DNA of 64,000 nucleotides from an uncultured Paracoccaceae bacterium (GTDB taxonomy: Bacteria; Pseudomonadota; Alphaproteobacteria; Rhodobacterales; Rhodobacteraceae). The position numbers and the translations under genes are program-made. The stretch lies in the NCBI GenBank assembly GCA_947493335.1, contig CANLQO010000002.1, positions 835,001 through 899,000 of the forward strand. The letters are read 5' to 3'. A model generated the notes under the pieces. The model ran no database searches. It saw nothing but the letters and a program-made list of their open reading frames with translations, and was not told the origin of the DNA. Below, in pieces: positions 16,197 through 26,003 of the stretch; positions within the stretch are counted from its first letter, which is position 1, and every line of letters starts with the position of its first letter.

Positions 16197-16961
16197 TTAA
16201 CGGGCAATGTCCAATTTTGCGCCGTCGCGCAAAATGGCACTGACGGTTTCGGTGTAGCTTTCAACGTCACCGGTATGGCTTTCCCCCGCGTGCATTACGA
16301 GGGTTGGCGCCATAAAGAACCCGGCCCTGCCGGATTGAATTGCACGGAGCAAAAACCGCTGTGGTGGCGTGCCAGCGCGACCAGAAATAGGCCGCACGAC
16401 GATACTGCCAAGGCGCGGGATGATCGCGCCAAGCACCTCTGGCAGACGTTCGATCCGCTGGATCAACGTCAAATGACCTTTGGGGGCAAGCCGCCTGATC
16501 CCGATATCGAGCCAATCCGCAAGCGGCGTGTCGCCCCCAAATGCCATGTCCCGCCCCTGATCCTGCGCGGAAGAGCTGTTGGCCCGATCAAAATAGGGCG
16601 GGTTCATCATGACATGATTGAATTGCACCTGTCGCACCTCCACCGGCAAGGCACGCAGATCAGCATGCAGAACAGTGAAATCCGCACCATTCTCAGTGCC
16701 ATTGCGTTGTGCAAGTGCTGCGTAGTCGTCTTGGACTTCGACCCCGGTCAGCCTGAGGTCCGGCACCCGCGCCGCCAGACACAAAGCAGCCGTTCCAACG
16801 CCGCAGCCAACGTCAAGCACGCGGTCGCCAGCCGTTGCGGGCACGCATGCCGCAAGAAGCACCGGGTCAACGCCTGCGCGATATCCTGTGCGGGGTTGCC
16901 ATAGGTGCAGCGCCCCGCCCAGAAACGCGTCACGGGTCAGATCACTCACGTCCCAGGTCAA
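16197..16961 (-). CDS. tRNA1(Val) adenine-N6-methyltransferase-like protein (TrmN6/YfiC)
   Basis: A 254-aa class I methyltransferase. The SAM-binding motif is VLDVGCGVGTAALCL near residue 48, the acidic motif II is TGVEVQDDYA, and the catalytic NPPYF near 119 is the N6-adenine or N5-glutamine type. The N-terminal DAFLGGALHLWQPRTGYRAG is characteristic of the YfiC/TrmN6 group, which methylates A37 of tRNA-Val. Its start overlaps the end of the DUF2007 gene by 20 nt on the same strand, so both are likely cotranscribed. Substrate is by family assignment. Confidence 0.88.
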   Translation of the reverse strand: MTWDVSDLTRDAFLGGALHLWQPRTGYRAGVDPVLLAACVPATAGDRVLDVGCGVGTAALCLAARVPDLRLTGVEVQDDYAALAQRNGTENGADFTVLHADLRALPVEVRQVQFNHVMMNPPYFDRANSSSAQDQGRDMAFGGDTPLADWLDIGIRRLAPKGHLTLIQRIERLPEVLGAIIPRLGSIVVRPISGRAGTPPQRFLLRAIQSGRAGFFMAPTLVMHAGESHTGDVESYTETVSAILRDGAKLDIAR

Positions 16962-17160
16962 TCTGCGCGTCCCGCATGACGGCCTCTGCCAGAAACAAAT
17001 CTCGGTCCGCGACCATCAACCGCCGCGGCATTATGCCTATGCTGCCTTCGAGGACGCTCATATTTACGTCAAACTCAAAGACGGGTATATCCTCGGACCG
17101 CAACAGGGCGGTTGCAAAGGCGATGACGGTGGGGTCATTGGTGCGCAGAAGCTCTTTCAT
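16942..17160 (-). CDS. DUF2007 family small protein
   Basis: A 72-aa protein starting MKELLRTNDPTVIAFATALL, with DVNMSVLEGSIGIMPRRLMV in the middle. This matches the DUF2007 ferredoxin-like fold family, proposed to bind a signal or regulate other proteins, but without proven function. The ATG at 17160 is used because it gives the family N-terminus; starts at 17166 and 17196 are in frame. Its 3' end overlaps the methyltransferase gene. It diverges from the polyprenyl synthase gene, leaving 57 nt for two promoters. Confidence 0.85.
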   Translation of the reverse strand: MKELLRTNDPTVIAFATALLRSEDIPVFEFDVNMSVLEGSIGIMPRRLMVADRDLFLAEAVMRDAQIDLGRE

Positions 17161-17217
17161 ATTCATGACGTAAGACGCGGTTGCGTCTTTGTCCATTCAC
17201 CGGACGGACCTCACCCC

Positions 17218-18216
17218 ATGGGCCTAGATCACGCAGCAACAAAACCGCATGAACAATTGGCGGCGGCTCTGGCTGATGACATGGCCGCAGTCAATGAAAT
17301 GATCCGCCTGCGCATGGCTTCGGAGAATGCGCCGCGGATACCGGAAGTGACGGCACATCTTGTCGAAGCGGGCGGGAAGCGCCTTCGCCCAATGTTGACA
17401 TTGGCAGCGGCGCGGATGTGTGGCTATGACGGGCCCTATCACGTGCATCTTGCCGCGACAGTGGAGTTTATTCACACGGCGACCCTTTTGCATGACGATG
17501 TCGTTGATGAAAGCCAGCAGCGCCGCGGTCGGCCCACAGCGAACCTGTTGTGGGACAACACAAGCAGCGTCCTTGTCGGTGATTATCTTTTCGCCCGGTC
17601 TTTTCAGTTGATGGTTGAAACCGGCTCGATGCGGGTGCTGGACATTTTGGCCAACGCCGCTGCTACGATTGCAGAGGGCGAGGTGCTGCAGCTTACGGCT
17701 GCGGCCAATCTCAAGACTACTGAAGACATCTATCTGAAAGTCGTGCGCGGCAAGACGGCAGCGCTGTTTTCGGCCGCCATGGAAGTTGGCGGTGTGATCG
17801 CCGGGCAAGATGATGCGAGCGTGCAGGCGCTTTTCGACTACGGCGATGCGCTGGGCGTGGCGTTCCAAATTGTGGATGACCTGCTTGACTACGGCGGGAC
17901 GGATGCCACGGGCAAAGACATCGGCGACGACTTCAGAGAGCGCAAGCTGACGTTGCCGGTGATCCGTGCGGTCGCTGCAGCCGATGCGGTAGAACGCAAC
18001 TTTTGGGTCAGAACGATCGAGATGGGCCGTCAGGACGACGGTGACCTTGAGGAAGCGCTGCGCTTGATCGCAAAGCACGGAACGATGGAGGCGACGCGGG
18101 TCGATGCTGTGGCTTGGGCTGAAAAGGCCAAGGCCGCGCTTGCGCCCTTGCCGGAACATCCGATCAAGGAAATGCTGATCGATCTTGCCGATTATGTGGT
18201 GGCGCGGATCGTCTAA
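17218..18216 (+). CDS. ispB: Long-chain polyprenyl diphosphate synthase (ubiquinone side chain)
   Basis: A 332-aa trans-prenyltransferase with the first aspartate-rich motif LLHDDVVDES (Asp93, Asp94, Asp97) and the second DDLLDYGG (Asp220-224). GGKRLRPML near 52 binds the pyrophosphate. Small residues before the first motif favour long products, and in this group the ubiquinone tail is usually decaprenyl, so the enzyme may make C50 rather than the C40 of E. coli IspB. The ATG at 17218 is chosen because the longer frame up to 16888 crosses the DUF2007 gene. Its stop overlaps the ispE stop by 4 nt. Confidence 0.93.
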   Translation: MGLDHAATKPHEQLAAALADDMAAVNEMIRLRMASENAPRIPEVTAHLVEAGGKRLRPMLTLAAARMCGYDGPYHVHLAATVEFIHTATLLHDDVVDESQQRRGRPTANLLWDNTSSVLVGDYLFARSFQLMVETGSMRVLDILANAAATIAEGEVLQLTAAANLKTTEDIYLKVVRGKTAALFSAAMEVGGVIAGQDDASVQALFDYGDALGVAFQIVDDLLDYGGTDATGKDIGDDFRERKLTLPVIRAVAAADAVERNFWVRTIEMGRQDDGDLEEALRLIAKHGTMEATRVDAVAWAEKAKAALAPLPEHPIKEMLIDLADYVVARIV

Positions 18217-19067
18217 AGCACTTGCGCGGGTGCGACCCACCAGGCCATTTCGCTGACTTGTATCGCGCGGGCAACGTGACGCGCATCAGCCATATTGCGG
18301 ACCAAGCCAAAGCACGTCGCGCCTGACCCCGACATGCCGGCAAACTTGACGTTGGGCATTGCGTTCAGTTTTGCCAGTGTCGCGTCAATTTCCGGTGAAA
18401 GAGCGCGTGCAGGTGGTAAAAGGTCATTTCGCTGCTGGCTTAGCCAGTGGACAAAACCGTCAAAATCAGCACCCTCGGGCAATTGATCCATTGCGGCATT
18501 GCTGCGGGTTGCCAACCCCTTGAAGATCCCGCCAGTGGGCACTTTGACCCGCGGATTAACAAGGACGACCGCACAATCCGGCAGTTTGGGGGCAGGGGTC
18601 AGCACGTCGCCGATCCCAGCCATACGCTGCGGTGTGGGCGCGGCAAGGCACACGGGTACATCAGCGCCCAATGCCAGCACCTCTGGCGCATGCGGAGGCA
18701 GGGGTGGCACATCCCACATGGTCGCCAACATCGAAAGGGCGGTCGCCGCATCGGAGGACCCTCCGCCAATACCAGCGGCGTTGGGCAGATGCTTTTCCAG
18801 CGTAATGGCTGCACCGGCCGACACGCCACGCGCCTGTCGCAAAGTATCGGCGGCTCGGATCACAAGGTTGGTGTGATCTGTTGGAACACCGTCTGAAAAC
18901 GGCCCGCTGACACTGATCCGCAGGTCAGGAGCGGGCGCTACACTAAGTTGGTCCGCGACATCCGCAAAAACAACAAGACTATCAAGAAGGTGGTATCCAT
19001 CGTCGCGCTGACCGGTCACGTGCAGCGTCAGGTTGATCTTTGCGGGCGCGAGGCCCCTATGGATCAT
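18213..19067 (-). CDS. ispE: 4-diphosphocytidyl-2-C-methyl-D-erythritol kinase
   Basis: A 284-aa GHMP kinase. It has APAKINLTLHVTGQRDDGYH at the N-terminus with catalytic Lys10, and the phosphate loop LPNAAGIGGGSSDAATAL near residue 90. IspE phosphorylates CDP-methylerythritol in the non-mevalonate route, which feeds the polyprenyl synthase encoded convergently. The ATG at 19067 lies inside the end of the TPR gene (11-nt overlap), so translation is coupled to it. A longer frame to 19364 is the TPR gene read in another frame. Confidence 0.95.
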   Translation of the reverse strand: MIHRGLAPAKINLTLHVTGQRDDGYHLLDSLVVFADVADQLSVAPAPDLRISVSGPFSDGVPTDHTNLVIRAADTLRQARGVSAGAAITLEKHLPNAAGIGGGSSDAATALSMLATMWDVPPLPPHAPEVLALGADVPVCLAAPTPQRMAGIGDVLTPAPKLPDCAVVLVNPRVKVPTGGIFKGLATRSNAAMDQLPEGADFDGFVHWLSQQRNDLLPPARALSPEIDATLAKLNAMPNVKFAGMSGSGATCFGLVRNMADARHVARAIQVSEMAWWVAPAQVL

Positions 19068-20748
19068 CGTTCGCCACGGTGATCGGATCGGCACCTTCTG
19101 ACGCCAGAACCGCATCGAGCCCTTCTTCCAGTTTGGCACGGATCCGCGTTGCAAGTTCTTCTTCGGGGTCAAGTGACAGAGCGCGATGCCATTGGAACGC
19201 CGCTTCGATCTTGCGCCCGACGGCCCAATAAACATCCCCCAGATGGTCATTAACAATGGGGTCCACGGCCTCAAGCGCTGCCGCGCGCTCCATGTGAATA
19301 ACCGCTTCGTCATATCTGCCGAGTTGAAACAGCACCCATCCCAGACTGTCGACAATCGCGCCATTATCAGGCCGCGCAGCGACAGCGGTTTCGATCATCT
19401 CAAGCGCCTCGTCGAGCTTTTCGCCGCGCTCAACAAGAGAATACCCCAGATAGTTCAGAACCTGGGGCTGGTCTGGCCGCAGGACGAGCGCTGCGCGAAA
19501 GTCTTCTTCGGCCTGAGGCCAGTTGTCTTGGGCGTGCGCCGTGATGGCGCGGGCATACAACACCAGCCAGCGATTTGCGGCGTCAGGTCCATAAAGATCA
19601 AGCGCGTCGCTGTAAGCGTCGAACGCGCCGTCATAACGCTTTTGCTCACGCAGGACGTCACCAAGCTTGGAATGCGCAAAGGGCAGTTGCGGATTGGTAC
19701 GCACAAGTGCTTCGGCCACTTCGATTGCAGCATCGGGCCGGTTCAGTTCGCGCAACGCATCAATCCGCGCCATTTCCGCGTTGGGGAAACTGGGAGAGGA
19801 TTGCGGAACGCGGGCCAAGGTTTCGCTGGCGAGCTCGAATTGTTCCAGCGTTTGCAGCAAATTGGCGCTGAGCATGATCGCATCGGTGTTGGACGGGTCC
19901 AAATACTCGGCGATCCGTGCGTATTGCAGCGTATAGGTTTCCTGCGCTTCCCCGCGCAGCAGCCCGGCGATCATGTAGATGACCTCTCCAAAGCCTTCGG
20001 TTGGGCCTGCGACAATGGAAAACGGCACTGCTTCGCCTGCACCCAGACGATCGCGCAGCAAGGCGAGACCGGGATCAAAGCTCTGCCCGAATGCTGAATC
20101 GAGCATATCCAACGCATCGTCGTTCCGATCCAGTTGGCTGAGGACCTGGGCGTGGGCAATCGCCGCGCGTGCGCTTAACGGCGGTTGTGAAGGGTCGGCA
20201 AAGATTGCATCGGCACCTTCAAAGTCGCCCACAGACGCAAGGGCCAATGCTTTATGATAGAGCCCATAGGACCGCATGCCGTCGGTTTCGATCACTTCGT
20301 CAAAGCTGGAAATGGCCTGCGTCATCTTGCCAAGGCCAACGGCGGCCCAGCCCTGTGCGAGGCCATCAACAAGGGGGCTGACACTTTGACCGGTTTCAAG
20401 GATGTCAAAGATCGTCATCCAGTCGCCTGATTTCGCAGCAACCGCGTCACGTACCAGATTGGCAGTCTGGCTTTCGATGCCAAGGTCGACCATGGCCTGT
20501 GCGACCGCAGATGCGCGTTCAACCTGACCAAGCGCCACGTAAGACGTGACCGCGCTTTCCAGTAAAAGCGGGTTCGAAGGATCCGAAATCAAAGCTTCGG
20601 TGTAATACCGCGCACCTTGGGTGTATTCGCTCATGATGGCAGCTTGTCGAGCGGCAAGATAAGCGCCCGCATCTACATCTGCGGAAACGGGCATGCTGGC
20701 AGTTGTGATGCCAGCCAGCAAAACACTGCGCAAAATGGGTTTGAACAA
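19057..20748 (-). CDS. Exported tetratricopeptide-repeat protein
   Basis: A 563-aa protein with an N-terminal signal sequence (LFKPILRSVLLAGITTASMPVSA, about residues 1-23) and then helical TPR repeats to the end. Clear repeat units near the C-terminus include LNYLGYSLVERGEKLDEALE and the following unit with VDSLGWVLFQLGRYDEAV. It is probably periplasmic or lipid-bilayer associated, as a scaffold. The TTG at 20748 is chosen because cagggag stands at 20755-20761, six bases upstream, and it gives a proper signal peptide. The next ATG lies inside the signal. It overlaps ispE by 11 nt. Binding partners unknown. Confidence 0.88.
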   Translation of the reverse strand: MFKPILRSVLLAGITTASMPVSADVDAGAYLAARQAAIMSEYTQGARYYTEALISDPSNPLLLESAVTSYVALGQVERASAVAQAMVDLGIESQTANLVRDAVAAKSGDWMTIFDILETGQSVSPLVDGLAQGWAAVGLGKMTQAISSFDEVIETDGMRSYGLYHKALALASVGDFEGADAIFADPSQPPLSARAAIAHAQVLSQLDRNDDALDMLDSAFGQSFDPGLALLRDRLGAGEAVPFSIVAGPTEGFGEVIYMIAGLLRGEAQETYTLQYARIAEYLDPSNTDAIMLSANLLQTLEQFELASETLARVPQSSPSFPNAEMARIDALRELNRPDAAIEVAEALVRTNPQLPFAHSKLGDVLREQKRYDGAFDAYSDALDLYGPDAANRWLVLYARAITAHAQDNWPQAEEDFRAALVLRPDQPQVLNYLGYSLVERGEKLDEALEMIETAVAARPDNGAIVDSLGWVLFQLGRYDEAVIHMERAAALEAVDPIVNDHLGDVYWAVGRKIEAAFQWHRALSLDPEEELATRIRAKLEEGLDAVLASEGADPITVANDDP

Positions 20749-20762
20749 ACGGAAACTCCCTG

Positions 20763-20807
20763 AAAAGCCTGCCCCTCGCGTGACCCTATGGGGTCCTGCG
20801 GGCAGGC
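20763..20807 (-). terminator. Intrinsic terminator of the ETF-QO gene
   Basis: On the minus strand gcctgccc (20807-20800) pairs with gggcaggc (20774-20767) around a loop that itself can fold (gaccccatagggtc), then tttt. It lies 87 nt after the ETF-QO stop and ends just before the ribosome-binding site of the TPR gene, so it separates the two units. Confidence 0.75.
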
Positions 20808-20893
20808 GCAAATGACAGGTCGTCACAGTGGCGAAATATTGCAACAAAACGGTTAAGCTGGCCGCCCGAAAGGCAGCCAGTCAACACGCCAGC

Positions 20894-22546
20894 TTACATA
20901 TTGGGATAATTTGGTCCGTCGCCGCCCTGCGGGACGGTCCAGGTGATATTCTGGCTTGGGTCCTTGATGTCGCAGGTTTTGCAATGCACGCAGTTTTGAA
21001 AGTTGATCTGGAAACGGGTGTCTTTGCCCTCTTCCTCGACAAATTCGTAGACACCGGCAGGGCAATAACGGGCAGATGGTCCTGCAAACCCTGCCAGGTT
21101 CACCTTTACCGGAACATCGGCATCGGTGAGTTGCAGGTGGGCAGGCTGGCTTTCTTCGTGATTGGTAAAGCTGAACGCCACATTTGTGAGGCGGTCGAAT
21201 GACAACTTGCCATCAGGCTTGGGATAGTCGATGGCCTTGTGCTTGCTGGCTTTTTCGGTCGCCGCCGCATCGGTCTTGCCATGCTTGAGCGTGCCCAAAA
21301 GGGACGCGCCAAAGAACGTATTCCACCACATGTCAAAGCCGCCGACCGTCAGCGAGGCGAGCAAGCCCTTGTTGGACCAGAGTGGCTTGACGTTGCGCAC
21401 TTTTTTCAGGTCATCGCCGATCTCTCCGGTGCGGACCAACGCGTCATAACCATCCAGCAAGTCGCCACCGCGTCCCTCCGACATGGCGACAGCGGCGGCC
21501 TCTGCTGCCGCAATGCCGGACAACATGGCATTATGGTTGCCCTTGATGCGCGGCACGTTGACCATGCCTGCGGCGCAGCCCAACAAAGCGCCGCCGGGGA
21601 ATTCCAACTTCGGCATTGACTGATATCCGCCTTCAGAGATCGCGCGTGCGCCATAGGCGACGCGTTTTCCGCCTTCCAACAACTCGGCCACCATCGGGTG
21701 ATGCTTGAACCGCTGGAATTCCATATACGGGAAGACATGGGGGTTTTTGTAATTCAGATGAACCACAAATCCGACGTAAACCTGATTGTTCTCAAGGTGA
21801 TAGATGAAGGAGCCGCCGCCCGCATTCTTGCCAAGTGGCCAACCCATCGTGTGGGTCACTGTGCCTTCCTTGTGTTTGGCGGGGTCAATTTCCCAGATTT
21901 CCTTCATGCCCAGCCCGTACTTCTGGACGTCCGCATTTGCGCCAAGGTCGTATTTCGCGATCACCTGTTTTGACAGCGACCCGCGCACGCCTTCGCCAAG
22001 GAAAACGTATTTGCCATGCAATTCCATGCCAGGCTCATAGTTGGGACCTTGGCTGCCGTCGGCCTCTTTACCGAATTCACCTGCAACGACGCCTTTAACT
22101 TCGCCGTTGTCGCCATAGACCAGCTCTGAACAGGCCATGCCCGGGAAAACTTCGACACCCAGTTCTTCGGCCTGTTCGGCCATCCAGCGGCAGACATTGC
22201 CCATCGAGACGATGTAGTTGCCGTGGTTGTTCATCAGTGGCGGCATGACCATGTTGGGGATGCGCACCTCGCCAGCTTCACCCAGCATGTAAAAGTTGTC
22301 TTCTTCGACCGGCACATTCAGAGGTGCGCCCTTTTCTTTCCAGTCCGGGATCAACTTGTTCAGGCCAACGGGGTCCAGGACCGCGCCCGATAGAATATGT
22401 GCGCCGACCTCTGAACCTTTTTCCAGCACGACCACATTCAGGTCCGCATCCAGTTGTTTCAGGCGGATCGCCGCCGAAAGGCCAGCAGGGCCAGCGCCCA
22501 CGATGACCACGTCATATTCCATTGCTTCGCGTTCGATATCCGCCAC
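20894..22546 (-). CDS. Electron transfer flavoprotein-ubiquinone oxidoreductase
   Basis: A 550-aa flavoprotein of full family length. The FAD motif [19 protein letters not shown] stands near residue 13. At the C-terminus the 4Fe-4S cluster is bound by a CPAGVYEF cysteine and the [13 protein letters not shown] set, the ETF-QO hallmark. It passes electrons from ETF, reduced by acyl-CoA and other dehydrogenases, to ubiquinone at the membrane. The GTG at 22546 has aggga eight bases upstream and gives the [17 protein letters not shown] start; ATG at 22522 is the alternative. The etfAB genes are not in the window. Confidence 0.95.
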   Translation of the reverse strand: MADIEREAMEYDVVIVGAGPAGLSAAIRLKQLDADLNVVVLEKGSEVGAHILSGAVLDPVGLNKLIPDWKEKGAPLNVPVEEDNFYMLGEAGEVRIPNMVMPPLMNNHGNYIVSMGNVCRWMAEQAEELGVEVFPGMACSELVYGDNGEVKGVVAGEFGKEADGSQGPNYEPGMELHGKYVFLGEGVRGSLSKQVIAKYDLGANADVQKYGLGMKEIWEIDPAKHKEGTVTHTMGWPLGKNAGGGSFIYHLENNQVYVGFVVHLNYKNPHVFPYMEFQRFKHHPMVAELLEGGKRVAYGARAISEGGYQSMPKLEFPGGALLGCAAGMVNVPRIKGNHNAMLSGIAAAEAAAVAMSEGRGGDLLDGYDALVRTGEIGDDLKKVRNVKPLWSNKGLLASLTVGGFDMWWNTFFGASLLGTLKHGKTDAAATEKASKHKAIDYPKPDGKLSFDRLTNVAFSFTNHEESQPAHLQLTDADVPVKVNLAGFAGPSARYCPAGVYEFVEEEGKDTRFQINFQNCVHCKTCDIKDPSQNITWTVPQGGDGPNYPNM

Positions 22547-22667
22547 GATTCTGATCCCTATTCGCCAAGAAACTTTGTTGCGCACCGGGTTAGCGTACAC
22601 TGGGCGTATGGGCAATCAGGACACGACGTTAAAACGCTTGCCTGCGACGTGATCACACGGCTTGCAC

Positions 22668-22698
22668 TTGACACTGACTTGCCCACATACGGTATGAA
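22668..22698 (+). promoter_or_regulatory. Probable sigma-70 promoter of greA
   Basis: A perfect ttgaca at 22668-22673 is followed by a weak -10 candidate, ggtatg at 22691-22696 (17-nt spacing) or tatgaa at 22693-22698 (19-nt). Both end about 38 nt before the greA ATG. The rest of the 189-nt gap between the divergent ETF-QO and greA genes shows no other clear motif. Confidence 0.45.
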
Positions 22699-22735
22699 CG
22701 TCCGATTGATAGATTTACGCCCAAAGGGTGACGGT

Positions 22736-23206
22736 ATGGAAAAAATTCTGATGACGCAGTCCGGTTTTGCGAAACTGGATGCAGAGTTGAAGCACCTCAA
22801 GACGGTTGAGCGCCCTGCGATCATCCGCGCCATTTCCGAGGCGCGCGAACATGGCGACCTGTCCGAGAATGCGGAGTATCATTCCGCCAAGGAAAAGCAG
22901 TCGTTCATCGAGGGCCGGGTGAAAGAGCTTGAAGGCGCGATCTCGCTGGCTGATGTGGTTGATCTGTCAAAGCTGTCCGGATCGATCAAGTTTGGTGCGA
23001 CCATCGCATTGGTTGATGAAGACACGGACGAAGAAAAAACCTATCAGATCGTCGGTGAATACGAAGCCGACATCGAAAAGGGTTTGCTCAACATCAAGTC
23101 GCCTTTGGCGCGCGCGATGATCGGCAAGGAAGAGGGCGATAGCGTCGAAGTGCGCACACCCGGCGGTGAAAAATCCTACGAGATCCTCAAGGTCACGTAT
23201 CAATAA
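22736..23206 (+). CDS. greA: Transcription elongation factor GreA
   Basis: A 156-aa GreA with an N-terminal antiparallel coiled coil whose tip holds the acidic residues of the [19 protein letters not shown] stretch near residue 38. A C-terminal FKBP-like domain follows. GreA rescues backtracked RNA polymerase by stimulating transcript cleavage. The ATG at 22736 with gggtgacgg before it gives the standard [11 protein letters not shown] start; the frame further upstream is not GreA. It leads a run of + strand genes spaced closely up to 30633. Confidence 0.96.
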   Translation: MEKILMTQSGFAKLDAELKHLKTVERPAIIRAISEAREHGDLSENAEYHSAKEKQSFIEGRVKELEGAISLADVVDLSKLSGSIKFGATIALVDEDTDEEKTYQIVGEYEADIEKGLLNIKSPLARAMIGKEEGDSVEVRTPGGEKSYEILKVTYQ

Positions 23207-23218
23207 GCAGAGGCACGC

Positions 23219-24205
23219 ATGGCCGAAGGCCCGCGCAAACCCGTTCTGGTCAACGACACCGGCGTCAGCTCGACCGAGATCGTGGCCATTGTGCTGTCCG
23301 TGGTCTGGATGGCGGCGGTCGGGTTGTTTTTTCTGCTGGTTCCACCGGCACCCGCGCAGGGCGAAACTGCGGATAGCCTGCGGATCGTTTTGATCCTCAT
23401 GGCGATCTTTTTGCCTGTGGCAATGATTTGGGTCGCGGCGGTGGCTGCGCGGACAAGCCGGATCATGCGCGAGGAATCCTATCGGTTGCAGTCGGCGATC
23501 GATGGATTGCGGCAAACCTACGTTTCCGATCGTAGCAATGGCAGCGGAACCGTTCCGACGGTTGAAAAGAAACTGAATGAAATTGCGCAAACCGCGCGCA
23601 AGACAGAGACGGCGCTGGCAACATTTGCATCAACGCGAGAAGCGCAAAAAGCAAAGGCAGTGCCGCTCCATCCGCAACCAACTGAGGATCAACCGACCCT
23701 CGCGCTGGGCACATCGGCTGAGGATATGACCCCGCCCCTTAGTCGGATTGATTTCGTTCGGGCGCTGAATTTCCCCGATCACGATCAAGACGAACAAGGT
23801 TTTGGTGCCCTGCGGCGCGCGCTAAAGGATCGCACCGCCCGCCAGTTGGTGCAGGCAAGCCAGGACGTGCTGACCCTGCTTAGTCAGGATGGCATTTACA
23901 TGGATGACCTGAGGCCCGACCGCGCCCGGCCAGAGATCTGGCGGCGTTTTGCAAAGGGCGAGCGGGGGCGCACGATGGCGTCGCTGGGGGGCATTCGTGA
24001 CAGGTCATCGCTGGCGCTGACGGCAGGCAGGATGCGCGAGGACACGATCTTTCGCGATGCCGCGCATCACTTCCTGCGGTTGTTTGACAAAACGCTGGTC
24101 ACGTTTGAACCCGATGCAAGCGACGAAGACTTGATCGCCTTGTCCGAAACTCGGACTGCCCGCGCCTTTATGCTGCTGGGCCGCGTGACCGGCGCGTTCG
24201 ACTGA
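23219..24205 (+). CDS. Conserved membrane protein, unknown function
   Basis: A 328-aa protein. Two hydrophobic segments stand near residues 20-42 and 56-78. A charged and possibly coiled stretch follows near 84-140, then a soluble domain with FGALRRALKDRTARQLVQAS and REDTIFRDAAHHFLRLF. The C-terminal half looks helical and is likely cytoplasmic. No named domain is recognised, though a similar protein seems widespread in Rhodobacterales. It begins 12 nt after greA and is followed after one base by the AEC gene, so it is in an operon with both. Function not known. Confidence 0.8.
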   Translation: MAEGPRKPVLVNDTGVSSTEIVAIVLSVVWMAAVGLFFLLVPPAPAQGETADSLRIVLILMAIFLPVAMIWVAAVAARTSRIMREESYRLQSAIDGLRQTYVSDRSNGSGTVPTVEKKLNEIAQTARKTETALATFASTREAQKAKAVPLHPQPTEDQPTLALGTSAEDMTPPLSRIDFVRALNFPDHDQDEQGFGALRRALKDRTARQLVQASQDVLTLLSQDGIYMDDLRPDRARPEIWRRFAKGERGRTMASLGGIRDRSSLALTAGRMREDTIFRDAAHHFLRLFDKTLVTFEPDASDEDLIALSETRTARAFMLLGRVTGAFD

Positions 24206-24206
24206 C

Positions 24207-25136
24207 GTGCTTGCAATCTTTTTGCAAACACTGCCGTTCTTCGCTGTCATCGGGCTTGGCTATGGCTCTGGCCGCACTGGGTTCTTCAGCGCTGAGGCCA
24301 CAGCCTATCTGACGAAGTTCGTTTTCTACTTTGCCTTGTCGGCTATGTTGTTTCGGTTCTCCGCGAACCTTTCGCTGGCAGACATCCTCGATTGGTCGTT
24401 CGTAGGCGCATATTTGGCCGCGTCGCTGGTCGTCTACCTGATCGCAACACTTGTGGCCTTCATCCGGCGCTTGCCTGTGGCCGAGGCGGCGGTAGAGGCG
24501 CAATGCGCCGTCATCGGGAATGTCGGTTTTCTGGGCATCCCGATGCTGGCTCTTTTGCTCGGAGAGGCGGCCGTTGGGCCGGTCATGATGGTTTTGGCGG
24601 TTGATCTGATCGTCTTTGGCAGTCTGATCGTGGTTCTGATCACCGGCAGCCGTGATGGCCGATTGCGCCCTGCGGTATTGGCCACCGTTGGTTTGGGCCT
24701 ACTGAAGAATCCGATGATCGTATCCATCTGTCTGGGCTTGGTCGTGTCCTCTTTGGCATTGCCAATCCCCGCGCCGGTGAACGACTTTCTGGCCCTGCTT
24801 GGCGGTGCCGCGACGCCAGGTGCATTGTTCGCTATTGGCGCTTCTCTTGCGACGAAATCGGCTGAACGGGTGAGCGTTGCGGGCTGGCTATCCTTTTGCA
24901 AATTGGTCCTTCATCCCGCCGCAGTCGCGGTTGCGGCGCTCTATCTATTCAAAGTGGAGCCTTACGCGGCAGGCGTGATGATTGCAGCGGCCGCGCTGCC
25001 CGTTGCGGGAAACGTGTATATTCTGGCGCAGCACTATGGCGTTGCGCCTGCGCGGGTCTCAGCCTCAATCCTGATCTCCACGGCCGCAAGCATCTTGACC
25101 CTGTCAGGTGTGATTGCATGGGTGACAAGCACCTGA
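24207..25136 (+). CDS. AEC family transporter (auxin efflux carrier-like permease)
   Basis: A 309-aa membrane protein with about ten hydrophobic segments in two halves. It has GLGYGSGRTGFFS at the N-terminus, NVGFLGIPMLALLLG near residue 110 and PVAGNVYILAQHYG near 270, which match the crossing loops of the AEC/PIN-like family. Bacterial members export or import small organic acids such as malonate. The start is a GTG at 24207, one base after the previous stop, so translational coupling is likely. The substrate is unknown. Confidence 0.87.
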   Translation: MLAIFLQTLPFFAVIGLGYGSGRTGFFSAEATAYLTKFVFYFALSAMLFRFSANLSLADILDWSFVGAYLAASLVVYLIATLVAFIRRLPVAEAAVEAQCAVIGNVGFLGIPMLALLLGEAAVGPVMMVLAVDLIVFGSLIVVLITGSRDGRLRPAVLATVGLGLLKNPMIVSICLGLVVSSLALPIPAPVNDFLALLGGAATPGALFAIGASLATKSAERVSVAGWLSFCKLVLHPAAVAVAALYLFKVEPYAAGVMIAAAALPVAGNVYILAQHYGVAPARVSASILISTAASILTLSGVIAWVTST

Positions 25137-25175
25137 CCCTGCGATAGCCCTTGTGGAAATGACAGGGGAAACGCG

Positions 25176-26003
25176 ATGAAAACGATCTCGGAAAACAGAT
25201 GCTATGGCGGCACGCAAGGGGTCTATTCCCATGACTCGACGTCCACGGGAACAGAGATGACGTTTGGCCTGTTCCTTCCGGAAGAGGCACGGCACGCCCC
25301 TGTTCCCCTGTTGTGGTTTTTGTCGGGTCTGACCTGCACACATGAAAATGCTATGACCAAAGCAGGCGCACAGGCATGGGCATCAGAGCAAGGCATCGCG
25401 CTTTGCTTCCCGGACACCTCCCCGCGGGGTGAGGATGTGCCGAATGACGAGGCCTACGATTTGGGACAGGGTGCCGGTTTCTACATTGATGCCACGCAAG
25501 AACCATGGTCCAGGCATTTCAAGATGTGGACTTACGTGGCGGAGGAACTGCCCGGTGTTCTGGCAGATAATTTCGCTCTTGATATGGAACGTCAGTCGAT
25601 AACAGGCCATTCCATGGGCGGTCATGGCGCGCTGACGATGGCCATGGCGCTCAAAGGCCGGTTTCGTTCCGTGTCAGCCTTTGCGCCGATCTGTAATCCG
25701 ACCAACAGCGATTGGGGCCGCAAACAATTCGGCGCCTATTGGGGTGATGAAAAGAAATGGGGACCCCATGACGCCACGATGCTGGTCGAAAGCGAGGGCT
25801 TTGATGGTCCCATGCTGATCGATACCGGCACCAAGGATCAGTTTTGGGACCTGCTGGGAACGGAGGCATTTGCCGCTGCCTTTGCTGCGAAGCGGCAGCG
25901 TGGTCAAATCCGGCTTCAGGAAGGCTATGACCATAGTTATTTCTTCATCTCGACCTTCATGGAAGATCACGTCGCGTTTCATGCCGAGGCGCTTTACTCG
26001 TGA
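25176..26003 (+). CDS. fghA: S-formylglutathione hydrolase
   Basis: A 275-aa esterase-D type enzyme. Ser146 is the nucleophile in TGHSMGGHGA, with Asp near 222 (DTGTKDQF) and His near 255 (YDHSYFF). The LTCTHENAMTKAGAQ segment near residue 52 is the family mark. It hydrolyses S-formylglutathione to formate and glutathione in formaldehyde detoxification. The glutathione-dependent formaldehyde dehydrogenase gene is not adjacent. A GTG start of the next gene overlaps the stop by 4 nt. Confidence 0.95.
   Translation: MKTISENRCYGGTQGVYSHDSTSTGTEMTFGLFLPEEARHAPVPLLWFLSGLTCTHENAMTKAGAQAWASEQGIALCFPDTSPRGEDVPNDEAYDLGQGAGFYIDATQEPWSRHFKMWTYVAEELPGVLADNFALDMERQSITGHSMGGHGALTMAMALKGRFRSVSAFAPICNPTNSDWGRKQFGAYWGDEKKWGPHDATMLVESEGFDGPMLIDTGTKDQFWDLLGTEAFAAAFAAKRQRGQIRLQEGYDHSYFFISTFMEDHVAFHAEALYS

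Noticed and set aside
17224-18240. A 338-aa minus frame.
   Set aside because: It mirrors the polyprenyl synthase gene, whose aspartate motifs are intact.
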